Below, one piece after another: positions 1-7,592 of a stretch of 50,249 bases of DNA. Under the pieces are notes generated by a model. That model was not told where the DNA came from, did no database searches, and saw nothing but the letters and a program-made list of their open reading frames with translations. The DNA is from Alloboseaceae bacterium BT-24-1. GTDB taxonomy: Bacteria; Pseudomonadota; Alphaproteobacteria; Rhizobiales; Beijerinckiaceae. The stretch spans positions 1-50,249 of the forward strand of contig JAOYTL010000028.1 of the NCBI GenBank assembly GCA_025846845.1, in the 5' to 3' direction. Positions within the stretch are counted from its first letter, which is position 1. The number at the start of each line of letters is the position of its first letter. The position numbers and the translations under genes are program-made.

Positions 1-94
1 CGCCCTCGTCGCCATCGCCAGAAAGCTCATCGTCACCGCAAACGCGCTCGTCAAAAACAAGCGCCCATACCAAAATCAGACCATGAACCCTTGA
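1..94 (+). mobile_element. C-terminal tail of an IS110/IS1111-type transposase (cut by the window edge)
   Basis: The frame starting at base 2 reads as about 30 residues ending at a TGA at 92-94. It contains ARKLIVTANALVKNK, which resembles the conserved last helix of IS110-family transposases (ARKLL-x-IAN-AxL-K pattern). The rest of the gene lies left of the window, so I cannot say whether the element is intact. IS110 elements use a DEDD catalytic domain and a Ser-containing transposase domain, neither of which is visible here. No terminal repeat can be placed. The assignment rests on a short match recalled from family knowledge. Confidence 0.65.
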
Positions 95-163
95 CCGACA
101 AGACAGTCGCCGGGCTCAGGCCTGGCGGCCTGCCCCGGAATGATGGCGAGGCAAAAAGCCCTC

Positions 164-1066
164 TCAGGCGTGGCTCGGCGCCTTGAGCGCCACCACCATG
201 CCGAGGATGGCCAGCGCCATGCCGGCGATCTCCAGCGCCGAGGCGCGCTCGCCCAGAAGGGCCGCGCCCGAGAGCGCCGTCACCACCGGCACCAGCGGCA
301 GGAACAGGGCGGCGCGCCCGGCGCCGAGGATCGCGACGGCTTCCGTGTAGAGGAAGAGCGCGATCGCGCCGACAATGACGCCCTGATACAGCGCCTGCAG
401 CGCGATCGCCGATAGCGGCACCTGCAGCAGGTGGACCGGCTGGACCAGCGCCAGCAGTGGCAGCAGCGGCACCGAGAGCAGGCAGGTCGCCATGGTGACC
501 TCGACCGCATCCGCGCCCCAGCGCCGGGCGAGCAGGCCGAAGATCGACCAGAGCACGGCGATCAGCACGAAGAGCAGGTCGCCGATCCAGGCGCCTTCGC
601 GGGTCGGCGTGTTCGCCATCGCCTCGAAGGAGAAGACCACGACCCCGGCGACGATGATGGCAAGGCCGATCACCCTGAGCGGGCTGATGCGCTCGCCGAG
701 CACGAGGACGGCGAGCAGTGCGGTTGCGACCGGGATCAGCCCGGGCGAGATCACCGAGGAGTGCAAAGCCGGGGCGAAATGCGCGCCACCGACCAGGATC
801 AGGCTGTAGCTCGGGCCGACGATGGCGGTGAGGATCAGCGCCCGCTTCCAGCCGAGCTTGCCGACCGGGAAAGGCTTCAGCCGTGCGATCGCGAAGGGCA
901 GCAGCACCAGCGAGGCAGCGAGGAAGCGCAATATGGTGACGTCGCCGGCCGAAAGCCCGTCCACTACCGATTGCCGCGAGACGACCGACTGGATGCCCCA
1001 GATCACGGCGGCGAGGATGCCGCAGGAAAAGCCGATGGCGAGGCGGGAGGTAGCGGGCTGGGACAC
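164..1066 (-). CDS. EamA/DMT-family inner-membrane exporter
   Basis: A 300-residue protein that is almost entirely hydrophobic, with about ten membrane segments in two similar halves (roughly 10-140 and 150-290). This is the usual size and architecture of the 10-TMS drug/metabolite transporter family with two EamA domains. The second half of each repeat carries the typical pattern of a short charged turn (LGERISPLR and LGERASALE) at the start of the last helices. The start codon is GTG at 1066. It has no convincing ribosome site, so a slightly different start is possible. The substrate cannot be read from sequence: relatives export amino acids, metabolites or drugs. It stands alone, with a type A palindrome pair upstream. 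Confidence 0.88.
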   Translation of the reverse strand: MSQPATSRLAIGFSCGILAAVIWGIQSVVSRQSVVDGLSAGDVTILRFLAASLVLLPFAIARLKPFPVGKLGWKRALILTAIVGPSYSLILVGGAHFAPALHSSVISPGLIPVATALLAVLVLGERISPLRVIGLAIIVAGVVVFSFEAMANTPTREGAWIGDLLFVLIAVLWSIFGLLARRWGADAVEVTMATCLLSVPLLPLLALVQPVHLLQVPLSAIALQALYQGVIVGAIALFLYTEAVAILGAGRAALFLPLVPVVTALSGAALLGERASALEIAGMALAILGMVVALKAPSHA

Positions 1067-1176
1067 TGGCTAAGGCCTTGCGGGGGCAGGGCGGCTTATG
1101 GGCTCGGGACAGCGTGGCGGCAAGGGCGGGCGCGGCAAGAGGCTCTACGCGGGACGCATGGGCGAGGAGCCGCGGG

Positions 1177-1322
1177 GAACCCTCTCCTTCCAGGAGAGGG
1201 CAGGGTGAGGTGTAGGCTGTTAGACCAGTTGCGTGAGCGCTGACCGCGCGGTTGGGGTCAAGCCAACGTTTCCAGTCCGACCACCTCACCCCTGCCCCTC
1301 TCCTTCCAGGAGAGGGGTTCTG
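1177..1322. repeat. Type A palindromic repeat pair (C/G-rich)
   Basis: Two inverted copies of a CCCTCTCC-TTCCAGG-AGAGGG unit with a flanking GGGTGAGGTG/CACCTCACCC arm lie at 1177-1212 and 1282-1322. Each unit is itself a hairpin and the pair forms a longer one. The same general design returns near 5.2, 23.9, 25.8 and 42.6 kb. It sits upstream of the EamA gene and downstream of the serine hydrolase gene. Confidence 0.8.
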
Positions 1323-1335
1323 CGTCGAGGTCCTC

Positions 1336-2418
1336 TCACTCCACCGCCGCGACGAGCCGCTCCAGAAACCCGTCGATCGCGGCCTTGTCGATCCAGCGCA
1401 GCACGGCGACGAGCTCGTGCTCGGGGTCGATCCAGATCAGGTTGTTGCCGGCGCCCTGGGCGCTGAAGGCGCTCGCCGGCAGCTTGGGGTTGGCCGCCGG
1501 GCCGCGGTTCAGCCACCAGAGGAAGCCGTAATTCGGCAGGGTCGGCGAGGGCGCCACCGATTGCGCCAGCCAGGCGGACGGGATCAGCTCGCGCCCCTCC
1601 CAGATGCCGTTCTGCGCGATCAGCTGGCCGAAGCGGGCATGGTCGCGGGCGCTGATGAAGAGGCCGCCGCCCCAATGGCCGCCGCCGGGGACCGACTGCA
1701 TGCGCTGCCCGTCGATCTCGAGCCAGGAGGTCTCGTAGCCCTCCCAGCGCCAGCCCTGCGAGGCGCCGATCGGGTCCATGATGCGCTCGCGCAGAATCTC
1801 AGGCAGCGGCTTGCGGAAGCGGCGCAGCAGCGCGTAGCCGAGCGCGTTCACCCGGACGTCGTTGTATTCGTAGAGGCTGCCGGGCTTGCGCAATTCGCGG
1901 CGCTGGCCTTTTCGGCTGTTGTCGGCGCCGATGCCGATCTGCCTGTAATGGTCGACCTGATCGGATTTGCCAAAAATCTCGCCCTGCCATTCGCTGTTCA
2001 TGTTGAGCAGATGGCGCCAGGTGATTTTTGCATTATGCGGGCTGGAGAAATGCGGCCCGTCGACGCTCCTGCCCACCGGCTCGTCGATATCGGCGATCAG
2101 CCTGTCGGCGACGGCGAGGCCCGCCAGCACCGAGAGATAGCTCTTGGCGATCGAGAAGGTCATGTCGGCGCGCTCGACATCGCCCCATTCGGCGACGACC
2201 TTGCCGCGCTGGAGCACCACGCCGGCCGGCCCGCCGCGCGACTCGACCGGCCCGACGATCTCGGTCCACGGACCCTTCTCGTCCCATTCGCGATTCCCGA
2301 CATAGGCGCCGTCCGGATAGAACATGCTGCGCGGCCAGGGGGAATCATGCGCCTGCGCGAACTCGATGGCGGCCTGGAGGCGGGCGGGGGAGAGGGAGCT
2401 GGGTTGAGATTCGATCAC
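1336..2418 (-). CDS. Serine hydrolase of the beta-lactamase/6-aminohexanoate-dimer hydrolase class
   Basis: With a GTG start at 2418 the protein has 360 residues. I prefer this start because AGGA lies 6 bases upstream, and the in-frame extension back to 2577 has no protein-like character. The SxxK nucleophile motif SIAK is at about residues 89-92 and the catalytic Tyr/Asn region EYNDVRVN near 184-191. A GHWGGGLF stretch precedes the last third. These are marks of the COG1680 family of penicillin-binding-like serine hydrolases, including esterases and amide hydrolases. No signal peptide is obvious, so it is probably cytoplasmic. The substrate is unknown. It is transcribed away from the low-GC pentapeptide gene and shares a 160-bp AT-rich upstream region with it. 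Confidence 0.85.
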   Translation of the reverse strand: MIESQPSSLSPARLQAAIEFAQAHDSPWPRSMFYPDGAYVGNREWDEKGPWTEIVGPVESRGGPAGVVLQRGKVVAEWGDVERADMTFSIAKSYLSVLAGLAVADRLIADIDEPVGRSVDGPHFSSPHNAKITWRHLLNMNSEWQGEIFGKSDQVDHYRQIGIGADNSRKGQRRELRKPGSLYEYNDVRVNALGYALLRRFRKPLPEILRERIMDPIGASQGWRWEGYETSWLEIDGQRMQSVPGGGHWGGGLFISARDHARFGQLIAQNGIWEGRELIPSAWLAQSVAPSPTLPNYGFLWWLNRGPAANPKLPASAFSAQGAGNNLIWIDPEHELVAVLRWIDKAAIDGFLERLVAAVE

Positions 2419-2577
2419 GATAAATCCTATGCTCGAAGGCCAATTCGCCGACAACGCAGCACTCGATGGAAGGCATTTTATCAGGCCGCAAGCATGTCTT
2501 TGAACAGGTTGTGGCAGGATTTTTATCCCGCTTATCGCGTGTATAAATATTGGATCGAATCGAAGTGAGCTAATCAA

Positions 2578-3675
2578 ATGGCCGATGAAAAGGACCTGGA
2601 ACGTCTCTTGGCCGGAGACGTTGATTTATCGCGCAGTGATCTTCGGAAAGCCAACCTGTCGAACATGGACCTCAGAGGGCGCGATTTTTCGGGCGCTCTC
2701 CTTGAACGTGCTGATCTACGAGGTAGTGACTTACGCGATTGTAATCTGATTGGTTCTACTTTCACGGGCTGCAATGCAGAAAATGTAAACTTGCAGGGTG
2801 TGAAGATAAATAGCGTACTTGTTGCAGTGAACGTTGCCGGTTCAAATTTAAGGGGTACTGATTTTTCTCACTGCAGAATGCAGAATATATCTTTTTCTGG
2901 GGCTGATATTTCTGGTGCATCGTTTGCTGGTGCTCACTTCGGCGAAGACGTTGTTTTCGATGATGTTAAATTTGATAGTGGAACGGACTTTGAAGGGGCT
3001 GAAGGGCTGAGATATTTGTCTCGTTTGCCTGCTTTTTCTGGTTATGCGTATGAGCAAGGGAAGTTCCGGCGCCTAAAAGAGAATGGCACAAGCGATGCTC
3101 TAGAGCGCACGAAACAGCAGATCGATTCTGGATCAGGTCATTTGGAGCACACTCGCTCCACAGCTCGCGCAAGCCGACCTAATGTATCTGTAATCCAAGC
3201 AAGAATAGCCGCTTCCCCTAACGAAGTGCAGGCGATGGCGATAAATCTAGCCGTTGTCGTAAAGGCGCATCTGGATTTTATCGCGTCTCGCAAACCCAAT
3301 GACCCAGAGAGTCTCACTGCCTTTGATGAGCAAACTCGTATTCTTCTGGCCATTGAAGCAGGGTTGAACGAAATTGCACGTATTTTGAATAACCAAAGCG
3401 GCTCTGCCTCGGTCCAGCCGTCAGGTAAAGAATTCAATCGTGCAGCTCGAATTGTTGCTGATTTGTCTGATGGCATCGAAAAATCTTTGAATAAGAATAG
3501 CTCAAAATGGTTTGAGCATGCTGTCAATGCTGGTTTAATAGGGGCGGCTTCTGTGTTTTTTAGTTTCTGTGGGGCGCCTGCGGCAGTTGGGTTTGCTACC
3601 GCTGCTGCCTTGATAGGTGGCAAGGCGGTCATAGATCGAGCTTCTTCGCTTCTGAAACCCGAAAAGAAGAAGTGA
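2578..3675 (+). CDS. Pentapeptide-repeat protein with a hydrophobic C-terminus
   Basis: 365 residues. About residues 10-130 follow the A(D/N)Lxx pentapeptide pattern (DLSRSDLRKANLSNMDLRG, then GADISGASFAGAHF), which folds as a right-handed quadrilateral beta-helix. The middle third is polar and mostly helical. The last 50 residues are hydrophobic and Gly/Ala-rich (GLIGAASVFFSF, AAVGFATAAALIGG), suggesting one hairpin or two membrane segments before a basic end (LLKPEKKK). The function is unknown; pentapeptide proteins range from gyrase protectors to effector scaffolds. Codon use is far richer in A/T than in all neighbours (TTT, GAT, AAT common), a sign of recent transfer. It ends 15 bp from the convergent ATPase gene. 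Confidence 0.82.
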   Translation: MADEKDLERLLAGDVDLSRSDLRKANLSNMDLRGRDFSGALLERADLRGSDLRDCNLIGSTFTGCNAENVNLQGVKINSVLVAVNVAGSNLRGTDFSHCRMQNISFSGADISGASFAGAHFGEDVVFDDVKFDSGTDFEGAEGLRYLSRLPAFSGYAYEQGKFRRLKENGTSDALERTKQQIDSGSGHLEHTRSTARASRPNVSVIQARIAASPNEVQAMAINLAVVVKAHLDFIASRKPNDPESLTAFDEQTRILLAIEAGLNEIARILNNQSGSASVQPSGKEFNRAARIVADLSDGIEKSLNKNSSKWFEHAVNAGLIGAASVFFSFCGAPAAVGFATAAALIGGKAVIDRASSLLKPEKKK

Positions 3676-3690
3676 CAAGCTCGCCACCCC

Positions 3691-4452
3691 TCACTCCTCC
3701 ATCATCGTCTCCACGAAGGTCGCCGGGTCCATGCAGAACTCCCGGATGAGCCTGAAATGCTGGGTCTGCTCGATCGTCACGGGATCGAGCCCGTATTTGG
3801 TCAGGCCGAGCAGGCGCGCGTCGGGATAGGCCATCAGGATCGGGGCGTGGGTCGCCATGATCACCTGGCACTGGCCGAGCCGGTCCATGCGGCGCAGGAG
3901 CTTGAGGAACTCGATCTGGCGGGCCGGGGAGAGCGCCGATTCCGGCTCGTCGAAGATGAAGATGCCGCGACGCTGGCAGCGTTCCTCGAAGAAGCGCAAA
4001 AAACCCTCGCCATGCGAATGGGAGAGGAAATCGGGCGGCGCATAGCCAGAATCGCGGGCGGCACTGTCGAGATAGCGCGCCACCGAGAAGAAGCTTTCGG
4101 CCCGGAAGAACCAGCCATCGGTCACTTTCGGTAGCCAGCTCGCCTTGAGCGAGCGGGCAAGGGCGCCGCCCATGGCCTCGACGGCCTGCGCATGGTCGAC
4201 CGGGCGGTAGCCCTTGCCGCCGCCGGCCTCGTCATAGCCGGCGAGCGCGGCGATGCCTTCGAGCAGCGTCGATTTCCCCGTGCCGTTCTCGCCGACGATG
4301 ATGGTGATCGAGCGGTCGAAGGCGAGCTCGAATGCATCGCGCAGGAAGGGGAGGCACCAGGGATAGGCCTCAGGGTCCGGCACCGCTTCGCGGTCGAGCC
4401 AGATGCGCCTGAGATAGGGCGCGGGCAGGCGGGTCGGGCTGCTTCGTCTCAT
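3691..4452 (-). CDS. AAA-type ATPase of the COG3910 kind (ABC/SMC-like fold)
   Basis: 253 residues. The Walker A motif GENGTGKST lies near residue 53, an ABC-signature-like SHGEG near 145 and Walker B with the catalytic Glu in GIFIFDEPES near 165-174. An ATHAPIL switch region follows at about 200. This order is typical of stand-alone RecF/SMC-like ATPases. No membrane segments or nuclease domain are visible, so it is not an ABC transporter subunit by itself. Codon use is normal for the chromosome, unlike the low-GC pentapeptide gene it faces tail-to-tail. The cellular role of this family is not established; I infer only nucleotide hydrolysis. Confidence 0.85.
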   Translation of the reverse strand: MRRSSPTRLPAPYLRRIWLDREAVPDPEAYPWCLPFLRDAFELAFDRSITIIVGENGTGKSTLLEGIAALAGYDEAGGGKGYRPVDHAQAVEAMGGALARSLKASWLPKVTDGWFFRAESFFSVARYLDSAARDSGYAPPDFLSHSHGEGFLRFFEERCQRRGIFIFDEPESALSPARQIEFLKLLRRMDRLGQCQVIMATHAPILMAYPDARLLGLTKYGLDPVTIEQTQHFRLIREFCMDPATFVETMMEE

Positions 4453-4509
4453 GGGCGCTCGTGGGCGAGGTAGGGCAGGCTATAGCGTGCTGCAATTCAA
4501 TCAAAGCGC

Positions 4510-4618
4510 GAGTCATCCCGGGCGACCGGAGGGCGACCCGGGATCCATTCCGGAACCTCTTTCGGAAAGGCTCAGGAATGGATCCCGGATCTTCGCTGCG
4601 CTCCGTCCGGGATGACTC
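4510..4618. repeat. Type B palindromic repeat (GTCATCCCGG family)
   Basis: GAGTCATCCCGG at the left end is matched by CCGGGATGACTC at the right end. Inside, GGGATCCATTCC is answered by GGAATGGATCCC. The whole 109-bp unit can fold into one imperfect hairpin. A second copy lies at 16055-16158. It sits just upstream of the AAA ATPase gene. Confidence 0.85.
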
Positions 4619-5119
4619 AAATGGCGAAGGCTATGAAATTATCGTCCATGCATGTGCCTCCCGCCGGCTTCCGCCGCGAGGATATGATGTGAACGCCATC
4701 CGAGGGAGGCGCGGGGTCGGGCGGCGTCGCAGTCGACGGCTGCGTGCCGAATGTCGATGTCGAATTGTCGAGGCAGCGTCACTGGCCACTGCCCGAACCC
4801 CGCGCGCGGTTCTCTTGTGGTGCTCTCGTCGTCTGGTTACGTCCGGCAGGACTGGGAGGGCCTCTCCCATCGACGAAAACCCCTCCGTGGTGGAAGGAGC
4901 CAGCCGGTCGCAAAGTGGATCGCACTCTGCGCGGCCGAACTCGCTCGAGCTCGCGACGCTCTTTCGCCACGGACACCGCTCTCCCGCCCGGCCTCTCGAC
5001 GCCTCGCGAAGCCCCCTCGGTTCGGGCGGGACGGGAGGAAGCATACGACAGGTTTGGGAGGCGGGGATTGATTGGGGAGTTGTCCCCGTTTGAGCTCCCT
5101 GCGTTCGAAACAAGGGCGC
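4619..5119. other. About 500 bp with no recognisable gene
   Basis: Several overlapping open frames exist on both strands, but none has a convincing ribosome site, a domain I recognise, or clean third-position G/C periodicity. All reading frames are rich in Arg, Ser and Pro, as expected of G/C-rich non-coding DNA read as protein. The region lies between a type B repeat and a type A repeat pair. I see no tRNA-like or riboswitch-like fold. A decayed gene is possible but not demonstrated. Confidence 0.5.
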
Positions 5120-5276
5120 GGGGAACCCCTCCCCCTTGTGGGGAGGGGCAGGGGTGGGGGGCGCAAAGCCGGAGCGAACTCCTTGGGAAACCGAACCGAT
5201 CCGCTTCTACGATCCGCCGATCACCAAGTCGTTCGCCCCCCATCCCCATACCCTTCCCCACAAGGGGGAAGGGAGG
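5120..5276. repeat. Type A palindromic repeat pair
   Basis: A unit reading CCCCTCCCCCTTGTGGGGAG with GGGGTGGGGGGC beside it (from 5120) is followed, after about 65 variable bases, by its inverted counterpart GCCCCCCATCCCC with CCCTTCCCCACAAGGGGGAA (to 5276). Copies with nearly the same bases are at 23853-24008 and 25761-25928. Confidence 0.88.
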
Positions 5277-5353
5277 AGCTCAGGCGATCAGTCTCTCGCA
5301 AAGCAATCCCTAGGAGAGGGGTTCCGCGGCGTGGTTCCTTGCGGGCTCGGCAA

Positions 5354-5391
5354 CGAAGACGTGGATGGTCGGGACGAGCCCGACCATGACG
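5354..5391. repeat. Type C palindromic repeat, half copy
   Basis: The stretch CGAAGACGTGGATGGTCGGG then ACGAGCCCGACCATGACG matches the right half of the full type C repeats at 11947-12039 and 50025-50118. GGTCGGG and CCCGACC form a 7-bp stem. Only half an element is present, so this is a truncated copy, just downstream of the SleB-like gene. Confidence 0.75.
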
Positions 5392-5421
5392 AAACCAGCA
5401 GCTTTTTGGGCTTTGGACTGC

Positions 5422-6330
5422 TCAGTCCTGCGCCAGGCTGCCGCGCAGGGGGCGGGAGGGCGGCATCAGCGCTGCGAGGCGGGTGTCGCTCTTCGGCGGC
5501 GCGATGAAGGCCTGGGCGGTCTTCCTGGACATGCCGAGATCATAGGGCCGGCTCGGCGGCAGCGTCATGTTGGCGACGAGCTGCGAGGCTGCGCTGGCGG
5601 GCGCGGCGGCGGCCGGCGCTTCAGGCGCGTAGGCCAGCGGTGCGCTCGCGAAGGAGGTCGGCGCTGCGGATGCGGTGGTCGTGGCGAGCGGCGCCGGCGT
5701 CGAGACCGCGGCGAGCTGATAGCTCGGCTCCTCGATGCGGCGGCGCTCGGGGCGCTCGCCCTTGACGTAGAAGGCGTTGCCGCCGGCCACCGTCACATAG
5801 TGCATGTTGGCGTAGGAGAAGCGCAGGCCGGCCATGTGGAAGTGCTTGGCGTTGCCGACGGCCTCGTTGCGCTTGCCGGCGAGGATGGCTTCGGCGGCGG
5901 CCTCGGCCTTCGGCAAATCGCGGGCGACCATCTGGCGGGTGAGCACACCCGGCGCGAACTGGCGCGGCGCACCGACGACGCCGCAGATCGTCTCAGGGTA
6001 GCGCGGCGCTCCGACCCGGTTCATCACGACCGTGCCGACGCCGAGCAGGCCGGCATCGCTCGAGCGGTTCGATTCGAAATACATCGCGCGGACGAGGCAT
6101 TCCTTCTCGCGCGGGTCGGCCTTGGCGAGCTCGATGGCGCGCTTGCGGGTCTCGTGCGTCTGCTTCGTCGTCGTCGCGGGGCCGGCAGTCGTGGTCGCAG
6201 CGGTCTGGACCGGCGAGACGCTGCAGGCGCCCAAGGCGGGCGCAGCCAGGGCAACCAGAAGCGGGATCGTCTTGCGGGGGCCCTTGCCGGTGAAACGGAT
6301 GGCGTTCGCAGCGATCATGGTCCGCTTCAT
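5422..6330 (-). CDS. SleB-type cell-wall hydrolase, probable lipoprotein
   Basis: 302 residues. The N-terminus is basic, then hydrophobic, ending in the lipobox-like LGAC at about 33-36, so the mature protein is probably a lipid-anchored periplasmic protein. Residues about 78-195 match the Hydrolase_2/SleB domain: AMYFESNRSSDAGLLGVGTVVMNRV, with the catalytic-type Glu in YFES, then YPETICGVV and a GNAKHFH segment. This domain acts as a peptidoglycan lytic enzyme in spore formers; alphaproteobacterial members are thought to trim or remodel murein. The C-terminal 90 residues are Ala/Pro-rich and low in complexity. The ATG at 6330 is the only good start. It is likely monocistronic. Confidence 0.86.
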   Translation of the reverse strand: MKRTMIAANAIRFTGKGPRKTIPLLVALAAPALGACSVSPVQTAATTTAGPATTTKQTHETRKRAIELAKADPREKECLVRAMYFESNRSSDAGLLGVGTVVMNRVGAPRYPETICGVVGAPRQFAPGVLTRQMVARDLPKAEAAAEAILAGKRNEAVGNAKHFHMAGLRFSYANMHYVTVAGGNAFYVKGERPERRRIEEPSYQLAAVSTPAPLATTTASAAPTSFASAPLAYAPEAPAAAAPASAASQLVANMTLPPSRPYDLGMSRKTAQAFIAPPKSDTRLAALMPPSRPLRGSLAQD

Positions 6331-6555
6331 GCGGGCATCTCCTGATTACGGGATCTGGCCTGCCGCGGGCGGCGGGCCTTCGTCACCGGAAAGGAATCCC
6401 GAAGCTCTTACCAGAAAGTTAATTTCGAATGAAAGAGGCAAAGCTGCCTGACGGCGGATTGGCTCTCCAGGCGGTGAGCCATTTGGATTTTCGAAGCGGA
6501 AGGGATGGGAGATCTGTTCGCGCAGGCCCGGCCCGGGCGGGCATCGACGCCCTGA

Positions 6556-6604
6556 GCACCGTCTTCCATCAAGGAAGACGGTGCCGGTCGGGACAAGCCC
6601 GACC
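6556..6604. repeat. Type C-related double hairpin
   Basis: GCACCGTCTTCC (6556-6567) and GGAAGACGGTGC (6573-6584) form a perfect 12-bp stem with a 5-base loop. It is followed at once by GGTCGGG-acaag-CCCGACC (6586-6604). The second hairpin is the core of the type C repeat. The pair lies 12 bp downstream of the DUF4167-like gene and could also end its transcript, although there is no T-tract. Confidence 0.78.
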
Positions 6605-6615
6605 ATGACGAGGTG

Positions 6616-6843
6616 TCAGGCCGCCGTGCCGTGCATCAGGCGATGATAGTGCTCGGCGTATTGGTAATAGCGCTCGGCCTCGACCCTGTCGCCGGCGAGG
6701 GCCTTGGCCTTGGCCAGCGCGAGATAGCGCTCATAGCTCGCCCGCGGGGTTGAGCCCTGCTTTGTCTGCGCCGCGTCGGTGCGAGGTCCCGGGCGGGTGA
6801 AGCGATTGTCGAACGCTGCGGTTCTGGATGGGCGTGTGGTCAT
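6616..6843 (-). CDS. Small DUF4167-like protein
   Basis: 75 residues from the ATG at 6843, chosen because GAGGAGG lies 6 bases upstream. Residues about 30-72 (ASYERYLALAKAKALAGDRVEAERYYQYAEHYHRL) match the core of DUF4167, a helical hairpin of alphaproteobacteria that in the usual long proteins is followed by a low-complexity tail. Here the tail is missing and only the core with a basic N-terminus remains. The function is unknown; the helical pair resembles a TPR unit and suggests protein binding. The ribosome site begins directly after the stop of the 52-residue gene upstream, so the two are probably one operon. Confidence 0.78.
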   Translation of the reverse strand: MTTRPSRTAAFDNRFTRPGPRTDAAQTKQGSTPRASYERYLALAKAKALAGDRVEAERYYQYAEHYHRLMHGTAA

Positions 6844-6854
6844 GTCCAGCCTCC

Positions 6855-7013
6855 TCATCCCAGCATCTTCTTGACGATGCGACGCAATTCCTGGCGGCTG
6901 AGGCCGCAGGGCTGCGGCTTCCAGTCAGGGGCGGATTTCGGCGGAAGCGTGTTGGCGATCGCATCGGCGACACGTGCGGTCTCGGGTGACTTCAGTTGTG
7001 TTGATTCGTGCAT
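6855..7013 (-). CDS. 52-residue hypothetical protein upstream of the DUF4167-like gene
   Basis: The reverse-strand frame from an ATG at 7013 to a TGA at 6855-6857 gives MHESTQLKSPETARVADAIA at its start and ends with LSRQELRRIVKKMLG. It is missed by size cut-offs but has strong third-position G/C bias and leads straight into the ribosome site of the next gene. Half of it is acidic/polar and the last 15 residues are a basic amphipathic helix. No known domain is recognised. Coupling to the DUF4167-like gene suggests a shared role. Confidence 0.7.
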   Translation of the reverse strand: MHESTQLKSPETARVADAIANTLPPKSAPDWKPQPCGLSRQELRRIVKKMLG

Positions 7014-7257
7014 TTATGTCCGTTTGCCGCCCGGCTTAAGGCCGCGCGGTCTTGTGGTGACATCGCCGGGCACAATACGTGCGGCGATGATGCTGCCATC
7101 GGCAGCGATCGGTTTTCAGAGGGTAGGGTGGAGGCTCGCCGCCAGTTCCAAGCAGAGGAACCGGCCGATCATTCTTCGCCTGCCTGCTGTTTCTATCCAG
7201 GCAATGTGGCCAAATGAAGTTGCGTGGGCGGGCTCTGCTATGTCGTTGCTGCCGGGT

Positions 7258-7515
7258 TTATGGGAAATAGCTCGCCGGAAGAGTTGCCGTACGATGCCGG
7301 CAGGGGCCTTTGAGGTTCTTCTCGATCGCCGTCATCGCCGCGTCGACCGACAGGAACGGACCCTTCCGGATGTCGCTCAGACGCGCCGCCTGCTCCTGCG
7401 ACAGGATGATCCAGCATGTGCCGTGCGGGTCGCGAATGATCGAGCAGATCGGGCGCTCGAGCAGGTCGGAGACGCCCCAATTGTCGGAGAGGTTACGCCG
7501 AACGGTCGTATCCAT
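7258..7515 (-). CDS. 85-residue hypothetical protein
   Basis: Start at the ATG at 7515, with a strong GGAGG 4 bases upstream; longer in-frame starts further back lack a ribosome site. The protein has a WGVSDLLERPICSIIRDPHG segment, an alternating hydrophobic stretch CWIILSQEQAARLSDIRKGPF, and a predicted helix before a short polar tail. It has no signal peptide and no membrane segment. I do not recognise the family. It is separated by 77 bp from the stop of the HxlR gene upstream on the same strand. Confidence 0.68.
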   Translation of the reverse strand: MDTTVRRNLSDNWGVSDLLERPICSIIRDPHGTCWIILSQEQAARLSDIRKGPFLSVDAAMTAIEKNLKGPCRHRTATLPASYFP

Positions 7516-7592
7516 GGTTTCCTCCGGACCTATCCCGATATGGCCATGGCAACGCTGATTGTAAGGGCGAGGCGCTGATCGAGGCGCCGGCA

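Noticed and set aside
51..1289. 412-residue reverse frame over the EamA gene
   Set aside because: It is the shadow of the EamA exporter in another frame, Arg-rich and without domains, and starts outside any ribosome site.
3691..4452. The AAA ATPase as the missing ATPase of the thiamin transporter
   Set aside because: It is a stand-alone SMC-like ATPase (COG3910 type) 18 kb away and lacks the Q-loop and helical subdomain spacing of ABC transporter subunits.
2578..4452. Pentapeptide protein and AAA ATPase as a two-gene defence system
   Set aside because: They are convergent, not co-transcribed, and have different base composition, so a joint origin is not supported.
4461..5507. Several long open frames on both strands between the ATPase and SleB-like genes
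   Set aside because: They overlap in all frames, have no ribosome site, and include the repeat elements; composition in translation is Arg/Ser/Pro-rich as in G/C-rich non-coding DNA.
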